This document shows positions 14,047 through 23,077 of a DNA stretch of 23,541 nucleotides, in pieces. The notes below the pieces were generated by a model. That model saw only the letters and a program-made list of their open reading frames with translations. It did no database searches and was not told the origin of the DNA. Every line of letters starts with the position of its first letter. Position 1 is the stretch's first letter. Source of the DNA: DATKKX01 sp035542775 (GTDB taxonomy: Bacteria; Planctomycetota; Phycisphaerae; UBA1845; UTPLA1); contig DATKKX010000082.1 of the NCBI GenBank assembly GCA_035542775.1, forward strand, positions 1 through 23,541, given 5' to 3'. Both the position numbers and the translations under genes were made by a program.

Positions 14047-16167
14047 CTATTCTTCGCCCTGGCCCAGCGCGACATCCGGCAGATGGTCACGGCCCAGCAC
14101 GCTCACGGTTCCGCGATGGTCGGTGGCCCACTCGCGAAGCCAGGCATCGTCGGCCTCCGTTGAGCCGCGAACGATGTGCAGGGCGACGTCACGGTCCTCG
14201 CTCCAGTCGTTGAGCTGCTCAAGGTCCTCTTGCGCCAGCTTGCCGCCGGCGAACAGCCAGATAGTGTCCGGCTGAAACTCCAGAGATGCGCGGATTGCCT
14301 CCGCGACGCGGCCCTCGCTCGGCGATCGGGCAGACCGGATCATGTCATAGGCGCGGACCTTCTGCTCATCCGACGCGACTTCGGTCTCCACCGCCCCCGG
14401 CCAGACTTCCACGCCGTCATCGGTATCCACCAGCAACGCGAACCGCTGCTCGGCGTTCAGCGAGTGAATGACTTCCACCGCCTGGTCCGCCAGCACAACG
14501 GTCTCGGCCTGCGCGGACGCGTCGGCAGGCGACGGCACGCCGGCCTTCGCCTTCGGTGCAACGCCACTGCCGGTGATGCCGCTGTCGGTGCCGCGCAAGC
14601 CGACATCCTGCCCGCCGGTGGGGCATGAAACGACAACCACGACCTTCCGGACGTTGAAATCCATCGGAATGGTCACGCGGAGCGGCTCGCCAATCGGCGG
14701 GATGGTCAGCTCATACCGGCCGTAATGAGTGCCCGCCAGCGAGGCGGTGACGATGGTCGTCGTGCCGATCTGGGTGGGCTCGAATTTCACCGCTACCGGC
14801 GCAGGCCCCAGATCGCGGCCGTCCATGACCAGGTATCCGCCGGGCGGCGTGGTCCACAATTCGACCTCGGCTTTTCGGCGAACGAGGGGCAACCTGGCCG
14901 GAATCGGCCCGTCTCCGGCCTTGGCCGGAAGAGCGACCTGCGTCGAGGCCCGCTCATAGCCTTCCAGCGTGGCGGTGATCTGCACATCCTTTCCCAGGTA
15001 CGAAGGATCCATCTCCACGGCCAGCGGTGCCGGGCCGCGGAGGATGCCGTCCATGGCGATCATCGCGCCGGGTGGCTCGGACTCGACCTGCACCACGACG
15101 TTCGCGACATCCAGGGAGAGATCAACTTCCACGAGGCCGCCTTTGTCTGGCGCGGTCACCTGCCGCGAGACGGGCTTGCACCCCTCTCGCTTGGCGGTGA
15201 TTGTCGGGTTCTCGGTCGGCAACAAAGTGAGCCGCAGCGGGCTGTAGCCCTTCAATTCGTTGTCAATCCAGATCTCAGCCTTCGGCGGCATGGTTCGCAC
15301 CGCCACTTCGTAAGGCATGCGGATCAACTCGATGGTGACGTCCTGCGTGCCGCTGTAGCTGGAGAGGGGCCTGCGAATGCCGTGGTAACCCTCGGCGGAT
15401 ACCTCCAGCCACGAAACCGCGGACTCGCCGCCGGGAACCGATATCTCCAGCTTACCCGATGCGTCCGGTTGCCCGAGCACCCGGCCATCGAGCATCACAG
15501 TGGCCCAGGGCGGCGTGACGGTCAGCGTCATGATCCGGTCAGGCTGCCTGGGGGCGATGACCACCGGGGCCGCTGCCTGGCGGTAAATCAGAAAGTAGCC
15601 GCAGAGGATCACTGTCACGATCGCGCCAATGGTCACGCCGACGACGAGATCGCGGCGGCGACGGCGAACATTGGTCGACGGGCCGAACGGAACCGCCGGC
15701 GCTACTCGCCGGAACGTCGACGGCGCGTCGATGACCAAATTTCGCCCGAGCCTGTTACCGCCCGACGACTCGCGGAATCGGTTGACCGACCGGTCCTCGT
15801 CGCGAGAGGCGCGGGGTGGCACGGAATCCGGCCCGGGACTTCGGATGGGGTTGCTCGCAGCCGAGGCCGTAGGGGTTCCACTCCTGGCCGTCACCGTTGT
15901 GCCGGCCACCAGACAAGCGCTATTCGGCATAACGCCTGGCGCGCGGGTTGGCGGCTTGGCCCCGAGTGGAGCCCTGCCCAGGGTTGAAGTCTGAGCGGCT
16001 GGTTGGGTCGGCGAGCCATAGTGCACGTCGGCGGCGGTCAGCGACTGGACCAAGTCGCTCCCTCCGGTCCCACGGCATGTTGGGCAGAGACCTTCTATGA
16101 TGGAGACAGCGTCGTCAGGTTCCAGTCTGCCGCGGCATCGCTCGCAGGTAAGTGGATCGATCACCAA
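14047..16167 (-). CDS. Zinc-ribbon / TM / PEGA-repeat protein with vWA-like C-terminus
   Basis: A 706-residue membrane protein. Its N-terminus has CxxC pairs C8-C11 and C28-C31 (zinc ribbon), then a Ser/Pro-rich disordered stretch to about 165, an Arg cluster (168-172) and a membrane helix (about 173-195). Outside follow about four PEGA-like repeats (about 212-283, 287-352, 355-428, 431-502) with the typical TPPxAxVxxDGxxxGxxP and G-Y features. The final part (about 506-692: KVVVVVSCPTGGQD, LNAEQRFALLVDTDDGVEVWP, ASLEFQPDTIWLFAGG, VALHIVRG) follows the strand/helix order of a von Willebrand A domain but lacks DxSxS. The start is TTG 16167, with AAGGAG (16182-16177) nine bases upstream; GTG at 16164 is an alternative. 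It is divergent from the FHA/PP2C gene; a link between envelope and cytoplasm is inferred. Confidence 0.78.
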   Translation of the reverse strand: MVIDPLTCERCRGRLEPDDAVSIIEGLCPTCRGTGGSDLVQSLTAADVHYGSPTQPAAQTSTLGRAPLGAKPPTRAPGVMPNSACLVAGTTVTARSGTPTASAASNPIRSPGPDSVPPRASRDEDRSVNRFRESSGGNRLGRNLVIDAPSTFRRVAPAVPFGPSTNVRRRRRDLVVGVTIGAIVTVILCGYFLIYRQAAAPVVIAPRQPDRIMTLTVTPPWATVMLDGRVLGQPDASGKLEISVPGGESAVSWLEVSAEGYHGIRRPLSSYSGTQDVTIELIRMPYEVAVRTMPPKAEIWIDNELKGYSPLRLTLLPTENPTITAKREGCKPVSRQVTAPDKGGLVEVDLSLDVANVVVQVESEPPGAMIAMDGILRGPAPLAVEMDPSYLGKDVQITATLEGYERASTQVALPAKAGDGPIPARLPLVRRKAEVELWTTPPGGYLVMDGRDLGPAPVAVKFEPTQIGTTTIVTASLAGTHYGRYELTIPPIGEPLRVTIPMDFNVRKVVVVVSCPTGGQDVGLRGTDSGITGSGVAPKAKAGVPSPADASAQAETVVLADQAVEVIHSLNAEQRFALLVDTDDGVEVWPGAVETEVASDEQKVRAYDMIRSARSPSEGRVAEAIRASLEFQPDTIWLFAGGKLAQEDLEQLNDWSEDRDVALHIVRGSTEADDAWLREWATDHRGTVSVLGRDHLPDVALGQGEE

Positions 16168-16489
16168 AACCTATGTCTCCTTCGACTACAGGGCAAAGGA
16201 GTGTGGCCCTCCTGTGCAACCGGCCCCGGATTCGCGGAACTGCGCATCGCGAGGCTGGGCGCGCACTACCACAACGTTATCGCTCCTGTGCATACATCGT
16301 CGTTTGGCGTCCCATAACTGTAGTCAACTCCTGCTGTTACGAGGTTCCCTGTGTCCCCGGGGGCACCGGATGGGGGGCGGGTCGGGCCTCCTCAACAGCC
16401 TGAGGCCGTTCCGGCTATACTGTCCGGACCCCGGCTGGGAGTAGTCCGGAGATACGCTCAGTGCCCCAAAACGGCATCTGAGGGCGCCT
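16168..16489. other. 322-bp divergent intergenic region
   Basis: It separates the PEGA gene (minus) from the FHA/phosphatase gene (plus) and should hold both promoters. Seen in it: the AAGGAG site of the PEGA gene at its left end, an inverted repeat GGCCTC/GAGGCC (16385-16390 with 16402-16407), TATACT (16416-16421) and TCCGGA twice near 16422 and 16445. No gene or RNA is recognisable. A TTGACT box on the minus strand (16327-16322) has no -10 partner at the right distance. Confidence 0.6.
16392..16421 (+). promoter_or_regulatory. Candidate promoter for the FHA/PP2C gene
   Basis: TCAACA (16392-16397; 4/6 to TTGACA), an 18-bp spacer and TATACT (16416-16421; 5/6). It overlaps the GGCCTC/GAGGCC inverted repeat, which could be an operator. 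It gives a leader of about 60 bases. Weak evidence. Confidence 0.3.
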
Positions 16490-18103
16490 ATGGCATCGTT
16501 ACAGATTCATTATCTCGACCGTCGCAAGCCGCGGAGGATTGAGATCAGCCGAAACGAGGCGGTCATCGGCCGCGACGCCTCTTGCGATGTGCCGTTGGAA
16601 GATGCCAGTACCTCCCGGCGGCATGCGCGGATTTTCCGCGACGCCAACGGGGCCTTCTGGATCGAGGATTTGCGGAGCAAGAACGGGACCTTGCTCAACG
16701 GCCGCCCGGTGACCACGTCGCCGGTCGCCGAGGGGGACCAGATCGGCATCGGCGGATGCGTACTGACGATCCTCGCCGACTCGAAGCCGGCAATTGTCTT
16801 GAGCGACGGGCAGACCGACACGCGATTCGCGACCAGCGCCTGGGGATCGCAACAGCGGCTCGACCTCCCGCAGCGACGCCTGGAGAAACTGTACGAGCTG
16901 AACGCGCGGCTCACCGGCCGATTCGACCGCGACGACCTCCTGGGGGAAGTGGTAGACATCTGCGTGGAACTGCTGAGGTTCGAGCGGGCGGGGATCGCGG
17001 TCTGGGCGGGTGATCCCCATCCGCCGCAATGGGTTCGCCTGCGCAATCTCCGCGACGACCCCACCGCTGAGTTTCGCATCAGCCGAAGCCTGGTCAATCG
17101 CTCGCTGCACAACGCCGAGCGTATCCTGGTCACCGACACCGCCGACGCGGAAGTGGATCCGACGGCGAGCATGATCTCGAACAACATCCGGTCAGCCATG
17201 TGCGTGCCGATGGAGTACCTCCAGCAGGTGCGAGGCGTGATCTACGGCGACCGCATCAGTTCCTCGGGCGGCTATACCAAGGAGGACATCGATTTCTTCG
17301 CCGCCCTGGGGCGGCTGGGCGCAATGGGCCTGGCGAACGTGCAACTGGTCGAGGAGATGCGGCGACGGCAGCAGGTGGAGATTCAGCTCCAATGGGCCCG
17401 CCAGATTCAGTCGCAGCTTTTTCCGCCCGAACCGCTGGTGAAGGACGGCCTGACCATTGACGCCCTGAATGACCCCGGCCAGAAGATCTCCGGCGACTAT
17501 TACGACTATTTCCTGCGGCCCGACGGCCTGGTGACGGTGGTCATCGCCGACGTATCGGGCAAGGGCATACCGGCGTCCCTGCTCATGGCCAATCTGCAGG
17601 CGGGCGTCCACCTGACGCTGGTGACGGAGACCGATCTGGTCCGGGGTGTGGAGGCACTCAACGAGCTGGTTTGCGGAAACGTGTCCGAGGCCCGGTTCAT
17701 CACCGCGATCTTCGGCCTGCTCGATCCGGCCTCGGGCCGGCTGACCTACGTCAACGCCGGGCACCCCGGACCGTATCTGCTGCACGCCGACCGCGCCGAG
17801 AAGCTGAATCCCGAGCCGAGCCTGCCGCTGGGGATCGAAAAAGACTTCCAGTACGCCGCGGGCACCCTCGATTTCGGCGGACTGCCCGCGACAGTGTTCC
17901 TCTACACCGACGGCGTTCCGGAGGCTGAAAACGAGCAGGGCAAGCAATACGGCGACGACCGTTTGGCGGCGGCCCTGCAGGCAAGCCTGGTCCACGGCCC
18001 GACGGAACTGATGTCGCGGATACGACGCTCAATCAAGCAGTTTACTCGCAGTCAGCCGCCGAGCGACGACATCACCATGCTTGCCATTCGGCTCGAGGCA
18101 TGA
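16490..18103 (+). CDS. FHA-GAF-PP2C (SpoIIE-type) serine/threonine phosphatase
   Basis: A 537-residue cytoplasmic signalling protein in three parts. The FHA domain (about 1-95) has the phosphothreonine-binding elements IGRD (26-29), STSRRHA (40-46) and SKNGTLLNG (63-71). A GAF-like sensor domain (about 135-290) has the usual ICVELLRFERAGIAVW and SAMCVPM...RGVIYGD pattern. The PPM/SpoIIE phosphatase domain (about 300-537) retains its metal-site motifs: ISGDYYDYF (333-341), IADVSGKGIPASLLMA (352-367), VNAGHPGPYLL (421-431), LYTDGVPEAE (471-480) and SDDITML (525-531). It should dephosphorylate Ser/Thr, or an anti-anti-sigma-like protein, in response to a ligand and a phospho-partner; both are unknown. 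The start is ATG with GAGGG five bases upstream. The kinase at 20153-23077 is an obvious candidate partner by proximity. Confidence 0.9.
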   Translation: MASLQIHYLDRRKPRRIEISRNEAVIGRDASCDVPLEDASTSRRHARIFRDANGAFWIEDLRSKNGTLLNGRPVTTSPVAEGDQIGIGGCVLTILADSKPAIVLSDGQTDTRFATSAWGSQQRLDLPQRRLEKLYELNARLTGRFDRDDLLGEVVDICVELLRFERAGIAVWAGDPHPPQWVRLRNLRDDPTAEFRISRSLVNRSLHNAERILVTDTADAEVDPTASMISNNIRSAMCVPMEYLQQVRGVIYGDRISSSGGYTKEDIDFFAALGRLGAMGLANVQLVEEMRRRQQVEIQLQWARQIQSQLFPPEPLVKDGLTIDALNDPGQKISGDYYDYFLRPDGLVTVVIADVSGKGIPASLLMANLQAGVHLTLVTETDLVRGVEALNELVCGNVSEARFITAIFGLLDPASGRLTYVNAGHPGPYLLHADRAEKLNPEPSLPLGIEKDFQYAAGTLDFGGLPATVFLYTDGVPEAENEQGKQYGDDRLAAALQASLVHGPTELMSRIRRSIKQFTRSQPPSDDITMLAIRLEA

Positions 18104-18176
18104 GGATCTCGACGCAACCTCAGCAGCGTGATGCAGGAACCGCACCCACACTCCCGACCCGGGGAGAGGCACTTCG

Positions 18177-20111
18177 GTGAATGACCGCGGCAGCAGAGAG
18201 ATGGTGACATCTTCCGGGTTGCAGCAGCGACGCGGATCCGGGCGATCGACCGATGCAGCCATCCTGGCCGCGATCGCCGCATTATCGGTGGCCGCATTCG
18301 CCAACGGCCTTGGCGGCGCATTCGTCTATGACGATCTCGACCAGATCGTCGGGAATGAACTCATCCGCGGCGGCAAGCACTTCTGGAAGGCCGTTTTTTC
18401 CGACGTGTGGGCCTTTCAGGGCAACCGCGACCAGCCCTGGATCAGTTACTGGCGACCCACGTTCGTGCTTTGGTGGATGCTCAACTATCGCTTGTTCGGA
18501 GTCGGCAGCGCGTTCGGCTGGCACGCGACCAGCCTGCTGCTCCACGTCGGAGTGGGATTTCTGGGATACGGCTTGCTTCGCCGACTCCGTGTGCAGCGCC
18601 CGGTCGCGGCCGCAATCATGATCGTCTTCGCCGTCCATCCCGTCCACGTGGAATCGGTCACTTGGATTTCGGGATCGATGGACTTGCTGGCCGCGCTGGG
18701 TATGGTCGGCGCACTATGGTGCGAGCTGTCCGCCGGGCGACAAGGAGGTTGGAGGCGGCGGACCATCGCCGGCTTGCTCTTTGCCTTCGGAATTCTGGCA
18801 AAAGAGTTCTGTATCGTCTTCCCTTTCATTGTGCTGACCGCCTTGCTGGTGCTGGACCGGGAACGACTTTCGCGGCAAGCACGGATCCTCTCCGCCGTTC
18901 GCCGCGCCGCACCATACGCAGCCGTTGTCGTCGTCTACCTGGTCGTGAGGCTGCTGGTGCTCGGCCGGATGATCCAGCACTATCCCTGGCAGACTGGGCC
19001 GTTCGCCGCCATGGCCACTCTTCCCTCGATGCTGGTCTTTTACATCCGGCAGGCCTTCATCCCGTACTGGATCGGCCCCTCCTACCAGCTTCGACCGGTG
19101 ACGATCGAGAACATCGGAGCGGCCAATTTCGTCATTCCCCTGATCGGAGCAGCGGCGCTTGGATTTCTGCTGCTCCGGCTGTGCCGCGGAGACCCCGTGC
19201 GGCAACTGGGGCTGGCGATCTTTGTGCTGACCTTGCTCCCCACCATGAACGCCAGCGCATTCATCCCTGAGCAACTGGTCCATGACCGTTATCTCTACAT
19301 TCCCTTGCTGGGGCTGTTAATGATCGTTGTCCCCGCCCTGGCAGCCTGGCTGGAACGCACGCTCGTGGGACGCGAAGGCCGCGCCGGCGCGGTCTTGCTG
19401 GTGATCGCCGGCGGGGTTTGTCTCCTGTTGACCGTGCAGACCGTGCGATACAGCGCCGTATGGAAATCGGAGATGTCGTTGTGGGAGGGCAGCATCCGCT
19501 CCGATCCGTTCTCGGCCTTCAACTACTCGAGATACGCCGTTGCGCTGCATGCCGTGGGACGCGGGAAAGAGGCCGCTCTGGCCGCGGCAAGAGCAATCGA
19601 GCTCAGCCCGAAGATGACCTATCCATACCTGATGCGGGCCCAGATCGCCGTCGAGGAAAACCGTTTCGACGATGCCGAGAAGGACCTTTACCTGCTTCTT
19701 TCCTGGTTCGACGACAACCCCGCGGTCTATGAGCTGTTGGCACAGTGCTTTGAGCGTCAGGGAAATCTGACCGAGGCCGCGGACGTGCTCCGACGGGCAC
19801 GGCTCAAAGTGCCCTACCGCCGGGCGCGATTCACCGACCTGCTCGCCACCGTCCTGCATTCGGCCGGCCGGAAGGACGAGGCCCTGACCGAACTCGAGTC
19901 CGTTCGCGGGATCGCGGACCAGGAGTACGGGCCGGGCGGCCGCATGGTGTTGTTTCATCTGGGGATGCTCTACGACGAACTTGGGCGCGATTCGGAAGCG
20001 AAGCAGGCGCTGACGCAGTATCTGGCCTCCACGGAAGGCTTCCACGACCAGCAAACAGAGGCCGCGCGGAGGATGGCGACGGGGCGGTTGGCAGAATTGA
20101 GCAGCAAGTAG
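18177..20111 (+). CDS. TMTC-like polytopic glycosyltransferase with C-terminal TPRs
   Basis: A 644-residue membrane protein. The first two thirds are strongly hydrophobic, with many membrane segments (from about 28 to 425). The first loop holds GAFVYDDLDQIVGN (47-60) and a later segment HPVHVESVTWISGSMDLLAAL (154-174); both match the DD and HPxHxE signatures of TMTC/DUF1736-type GT-C proteins. The last third (about 445-640) consists of helical TPR repeats (for example YSRYAVALHAVGRGKEAALA and RMVLFHLGMLYDELGRDSEA). Eukaryotic TMTCs are O-mannosyltransferases; whether this bacterial protein mannosylates anything is inference. GTG 18177 has GGGGAGAGG about eight bases upstream; ATG 18201 is an alternative start. 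It is 73 bp after the phosphatase and may be cotranscribed. Its 3' end is 41 bp from the convergent kinase gene. Confidence 0.8.
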   Translation: MNDRGSREMVTSSGLQQRRGSGRSTDAAILAAIAALSVAAFANGLGGAFVYDDLDQIVGNELIRGGKHFWKAVFSDVWAFQGNRDQPWISYWRPTFVLWWMLNYRLFGVGSAFGWHATSLLLHVGVGFLGYGLLRRLRVQRPVAAAIMIVFAVHPVHVESVTWISGSMDLLAALGMVGALWCELSAGRQGGWRRRTIAGLLFAFGILAKEFCIVFPFIVLTALLVLDRERLSRQARILSAVRRAAPYAAVVVVYLVVRLLVLGRMIQHYPWQTGPFAAMATLPSMLVFYIRQAFIPYWIGPSYQLRPVTIENIGAANFVIPLIGAAALGFLLLRLCRGDPVRQLGLAIFVLTLLPTMNASAFIPEQLVHDRYLYIPLLGLLMIVVPALAAWLERTLVGREGRAGAVLLVIAGGVCLLLTVQTVRYSAVWKSEMSLWEGSIRSDPFSAFNYSRYAVALHAVGRGKEAALAAARAIELSPKMTYPYLMRAQIAVEENRFDDAEKDLYLLLSWFDDNPAVYELLAQCFERQGNLTEAADVLRRARLKVPYRRARFTDLLATVLHSAGRKDEALTELESVRGIADQEYGPGGRMVLFHLGMLYDELGRDSEAKQALTQYLASTEGFHDQQTEAARRMATGRLAELSSK

Positions 20112-20152
20112 CCGCTGACCAGTGCCGGAAAATACTCCTGGGCGATTCGAGT

Positions 20153-23077
20153 TCAATCGCCGGCCGACCCCACGCGGCTTACACGATCCTCAATCGCAGT
20201 GATTCGGGCATCGGTGGGATCGTAACAGGCCCGACGGATCCGGAGCGCCTCCTCAAACAGCGGCCTCGCGCCGTCGCGATCGCCTCGCCCCAGCAGTACA
20301 TCGGCGATGCCGACAGCATCGTCCGCAACATAGGGATGATTCCGAAGGCCGATGGCACGGAGCATCTCGAGCGATTGGCGGTACGCTGCTTCGGCCCCGG
20401 CAACGTCGCCGAGTCTCTGATGGATACCGGCAAGCTGCTTCAGTCCCCACGCTTCCAGAAGATGGTCGGGCCCGAACGTGGCGCGGATGTTCTCCAGGGC
20501 CTGTGTACATAAGCTCACCGCCTGGGCGGTATTTTCGGGAGCCGTGACGCGGGCTAGGTGGATCTCCGCCTCCGCCGTCAACGGATGTTGCGGCGTGAGC
20601 CTGCTTCGCCGCAGGTCGGCCGCCTGTGAGAAGAACTGCCGGGCGGTGTCCAGGTCTCCGCGTGACTCGGCGACGAGGCCTCGGCCTATCCAGGCCATGC
20701 TCCGCATGAAGTGCTGGACGCCGAAAAGTTGCTCCCAGTCATTGTCCGCCTGGATGAAGTATTTCTCGGCGCCGTCGACCTCGCCTAGGTTGAAGAAGAT
20801 GATCCCCATCTTCTGACCGATATACGCGCGGCCGGGATGAAGACCTGCCCCTCGACACCAATCGTCATAGACATACTGAGCAACGGGGCGCGCCTCGCGA
20901 TAGCGGCCCAGCGCGTTCAGATGATTGGCGTAATCGTTCCGCGCCAGATCGGGCGTGTCGTCTATCGCGTGCCGGGTTTCCATGTCGATCGCTTGCCTGA
21001 AGAGCTCTTCCGCTTCAACGAAGCTGCCCTGGTCGGAGAGGTTTGAGGCCAGGTCCGTCATGGCATGAGCAAGAGGCACGCCGCCCCGCGGGAACAACTT
21101 GGCCAGGATCTGAACCTGCTCCCGGTAGCAGTGCTCGGCGGCATGGTATCTTGCCCGCCGGAATTCCAGCGCTCCGATCTGGCCCAGAGTATCGGCGACT
21201 TGAATATGGTCAGGGCCGAGGAGTTGACGGCGAATTGACAAGGCTCGCTCGAGCAGGGGCGAAGCGTCGTCGTGACGGCCGACAGTCACGAGCATTTCGC
21301 CAAGGGCGTAAAGAGTTTCAGCCGTGTCACGATGGTTGCCGAGAGTTTTTTCGCGAATCCGCAGAGCCTCGCGAAAATCGGCCTCAGCCGCCTTGCTGTC
21401 CCAGCAGCTCCAATGCTCGAATCGCGCCAGGCAATGCAGCGTCTCGGCCACATCAGGGTGGTCCGGCCCCAGCAATTCTCGGCGGACCGCAAGTGCTTCG
21501 CGAAACGCCGCCATCGTCGGTTCCTTCGGCGCCCGCCCCCTCGATCCAACAATCGCCAGGCAATGAACGCTGGCGGCGTACGGCAGACTGTGCCGGCCGG
21601 CGGTTCTGGCCCACAGATCTCGCGCGGTCTCCAAGTGCCACTGGGCATCGGCGTACTCCGCGCGGGTCAGATGAATACGGCCCAGCATCTCGTGCAGCCT
21701 CGACTGGGTGACGGGATCGTCTGACATCTCTTCGTCGATGTGTCTGGCCGCCTCATCGAGTTTTTCCCGCGTGAGCACGTCCAACGCCGGCGCTCGCGGA
21801 TCGTTCACCGCCATCATTCCGGCAAGGGCCTCATTGATGCGGGCCAGCCGACGGGCTTCAGATCGCGCTACGTCGCGCTGTCGGGCCGTCTCACGGGCCT
21901 GGAGCACGAAGGTGACCGCCCAGGCAATGCTGATGGCGACGGCCACGCCGACCAGGGCGGCGGGCACTCTGTTCCGCCGCACCAGCTTCCGCAAGCGGTA
22001 CCAGGTGCTTGACGGACGTGCCAGAATCTCCCGATGCTCCAGGCAGCGCTGGATGTCGTCGGCCAATTGCGCCGCGGAGGCATAGCGGCGGTCCGGGTCT
22101 TTCTCCAGGGCCTTCAGCACGATGGTATCGAGATCGCCGCGTAGGGCCGGGTTGAATTCGCTCGGTCTTCGCGGGGTCGTTTCGCAGATATTGTGAATCG
22201 CCTCCGGGACCGAACCGCTCCGGCTTTCATAGGGATGTTCGCCGGTAAGCATTTCAAAGAGAATCACCCCCAGGGCATAGACATCCGATCGTGTGTCGAT
22301 GGCGTCAACCCGCCCCAGGGCCTGCTCGGGGCTCATGTAATGCAGCGTGCCGAAGAGCTTGCCGGAGTCGATGATGCTGGTCAGGTAGGTCCTCTCGGCG
22401 TCCAGCAGCCGGGCCAGGCCGAAATCGAGAATCTTGGGATTGCCCTCGGCATCGACGAAGATGTTGGAGGGCTTCAGATCGCAATGAATCACGCCGCGCT
22501 GGTGGGCGTAGCTGATCGCGCGGCAGATCTTGCAGAACAGCTCCAGTCGGGCGCGGCCTTCGGCGGACTTCACATCGCCGCGGCCGGGGCCCTGCTTGCG
22601 GTACTCCTTGAGCGTCACGCCGGTGACAAGCTCCATGGCGAAATACTGCAGCCCCTGCTCGGTCTCGCCGGCGTCGTAGAGCGTGGCGATGTGCGGGTGC
22701 TTGAGCCGCGCCAGTGTGTCGATCTCGCGACGAAACAGCTTCGCCCGGGCCGAATCCGCGGAGTCCGGCCAGCCGATGACCTTCAGGGCGACACGGCGTC
22801 CCGTGGATTCCTGCACGGCCTGGTAAACCACGCCCATGCCGCCGCGGCCGATCTCGCTGAGCACGGAGTATTCGCCGAACCGCTGTCCGGCAACGGATGT
22901 CCTGGGCGGAGGGTTGAGGAAGCTCGTAAAGATCCGGCACACGTTGGGGCCGTCGACCGAGCCGTCAGCGAGAAGCCGGTCGAAGTCGCCCGGCGAACCT
23001 TTTCGATATGCAGCCAGGGCGGCGTCGATGCTCTCCGGCGACGGGAGTCGGGCATCCTCATCTGGTGCCGTCGCCAT
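20153..23077 (-). CDS. Receptor-like Ser/Thr protein kinase with TPR sensor domain
   Basis: A 974-residue protein. The kinase domain (about 70-350) has the glycine loop IGRGGMGVVY (76-85), K99 in ALKVIG, E118, catalytic HCDLKPSN (198-205), DFGLAR (218-223) and the SPE of MSPEQA (249-251). HRD is changed to HCD, so it is a non-RD kinase. A basic stretch (RKLVRRNR) and one membrane helix (about 372-393) follow. Then come about 560 residues of TPRs of the kinesin-light-chain type, with recurrent RRELLGPDHPDVAETLHCLA-like units; these should be outside the cytoplasm if the kinase is inside. The start is ATG 23077 with GGAGG (23088-23084) six bases upstream. It overlaps the sigma-factor gene by 20 bp, so the two are translationally coupled. 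It may phosphorylate the sigma factor or FHA-bound targets; unproven. Confidence 0.93.
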   Translation of the reverse strand: MATAPDEDARLPSPESIDAALAAYRKGSPGDFDRLLADGSVDGPNVCRIFTSFLNPPPRTSVAGQRFGEYSVLSEIGRGGMGVVYQAVQESTGRRVALKVIGWPDSADSARAKLFRREIDTLARLKHPHIATLYDAGETEQGLQYFAMELVTGVTLKEYRKQGPGRGDVKSAEGRARLELFCKICRAISYAHQRGVIHCDLKPSNIFVDAEGNPKILDFGLARLLDAERTYLTSIIDSGKLFGTLHYMSPEQALGRVDAIDTRSDVYALGVILFEMLTGEHPYESRSGSVPEAIHNICETTPRRPSEFNPALRGDLDTIVLKALEKDPDRRYASAAQLADDIQRCLEHREILARPSSTWYRLRKLVRRNRVPAALVGVAVAISIAWAVTFVLQARETARQRDVARSEARRLARINEALAGMMAVNDPRAPALDVLTREKLDEAARHIDEEMSDDPVTQSRLHEMLGRIHLTRAEYADAQWHLETARDLWARTAGRHSLPYAASVHCLAIVGSRGRAPKEPTMAAFREALAVRRELLGPDHPDVAETLHCLARFEHWSCWDSKAAEADFREALRIREKTLGNHRDTAETLYALGEMLVTVGRHDDASPLLERALSIRRQLLGPDHIQVADTLGQIGALEFRRARYHAAEHCYREQVQILAKLFPRGGVPLAHAMTDLASNLSDQGSFVEAEELFRQAIDMETRHAIDDTPDLARNDYANHLNALGRYREARPVAQYVYDDWCRGAGLHPGRAYIGQKMGIIFFNLGEVDGAEKYFIQADNDWEQLFGVQHFMRSMAWIGRGLVAESRGDLDTARQFFSQAADLRRSRLTPQHPLTAEAEIHLARVTAPENTAQAVSLCTQALENIRATFGPDHLLEAWGLKQLAGIHQRLGDVAGAEAAYRQSLEMLRAIGLRNHPYVADDAVGIADVLLGRGDRDGARPLFEEALRIRRACYDPTDARITAIEDRVSRVGSAGD

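Noticed and set aside
14725..15987. 420-codon open frame on the plus strand inside the PEGA gene
   Set aside because: Composition is Arg/His/Gly-rich without domains, while the minus strand carries a zinc ribbon, a membrane helix and repeats; antisense shadow.
16276..16327. Minus-strand TTGACT (16327-16322) and GATAAC (16281-16276) as a promoter for the PEGA gene
   Set aside because: About 40 bp separate the two boxes, far from the usual 16-18 bp.
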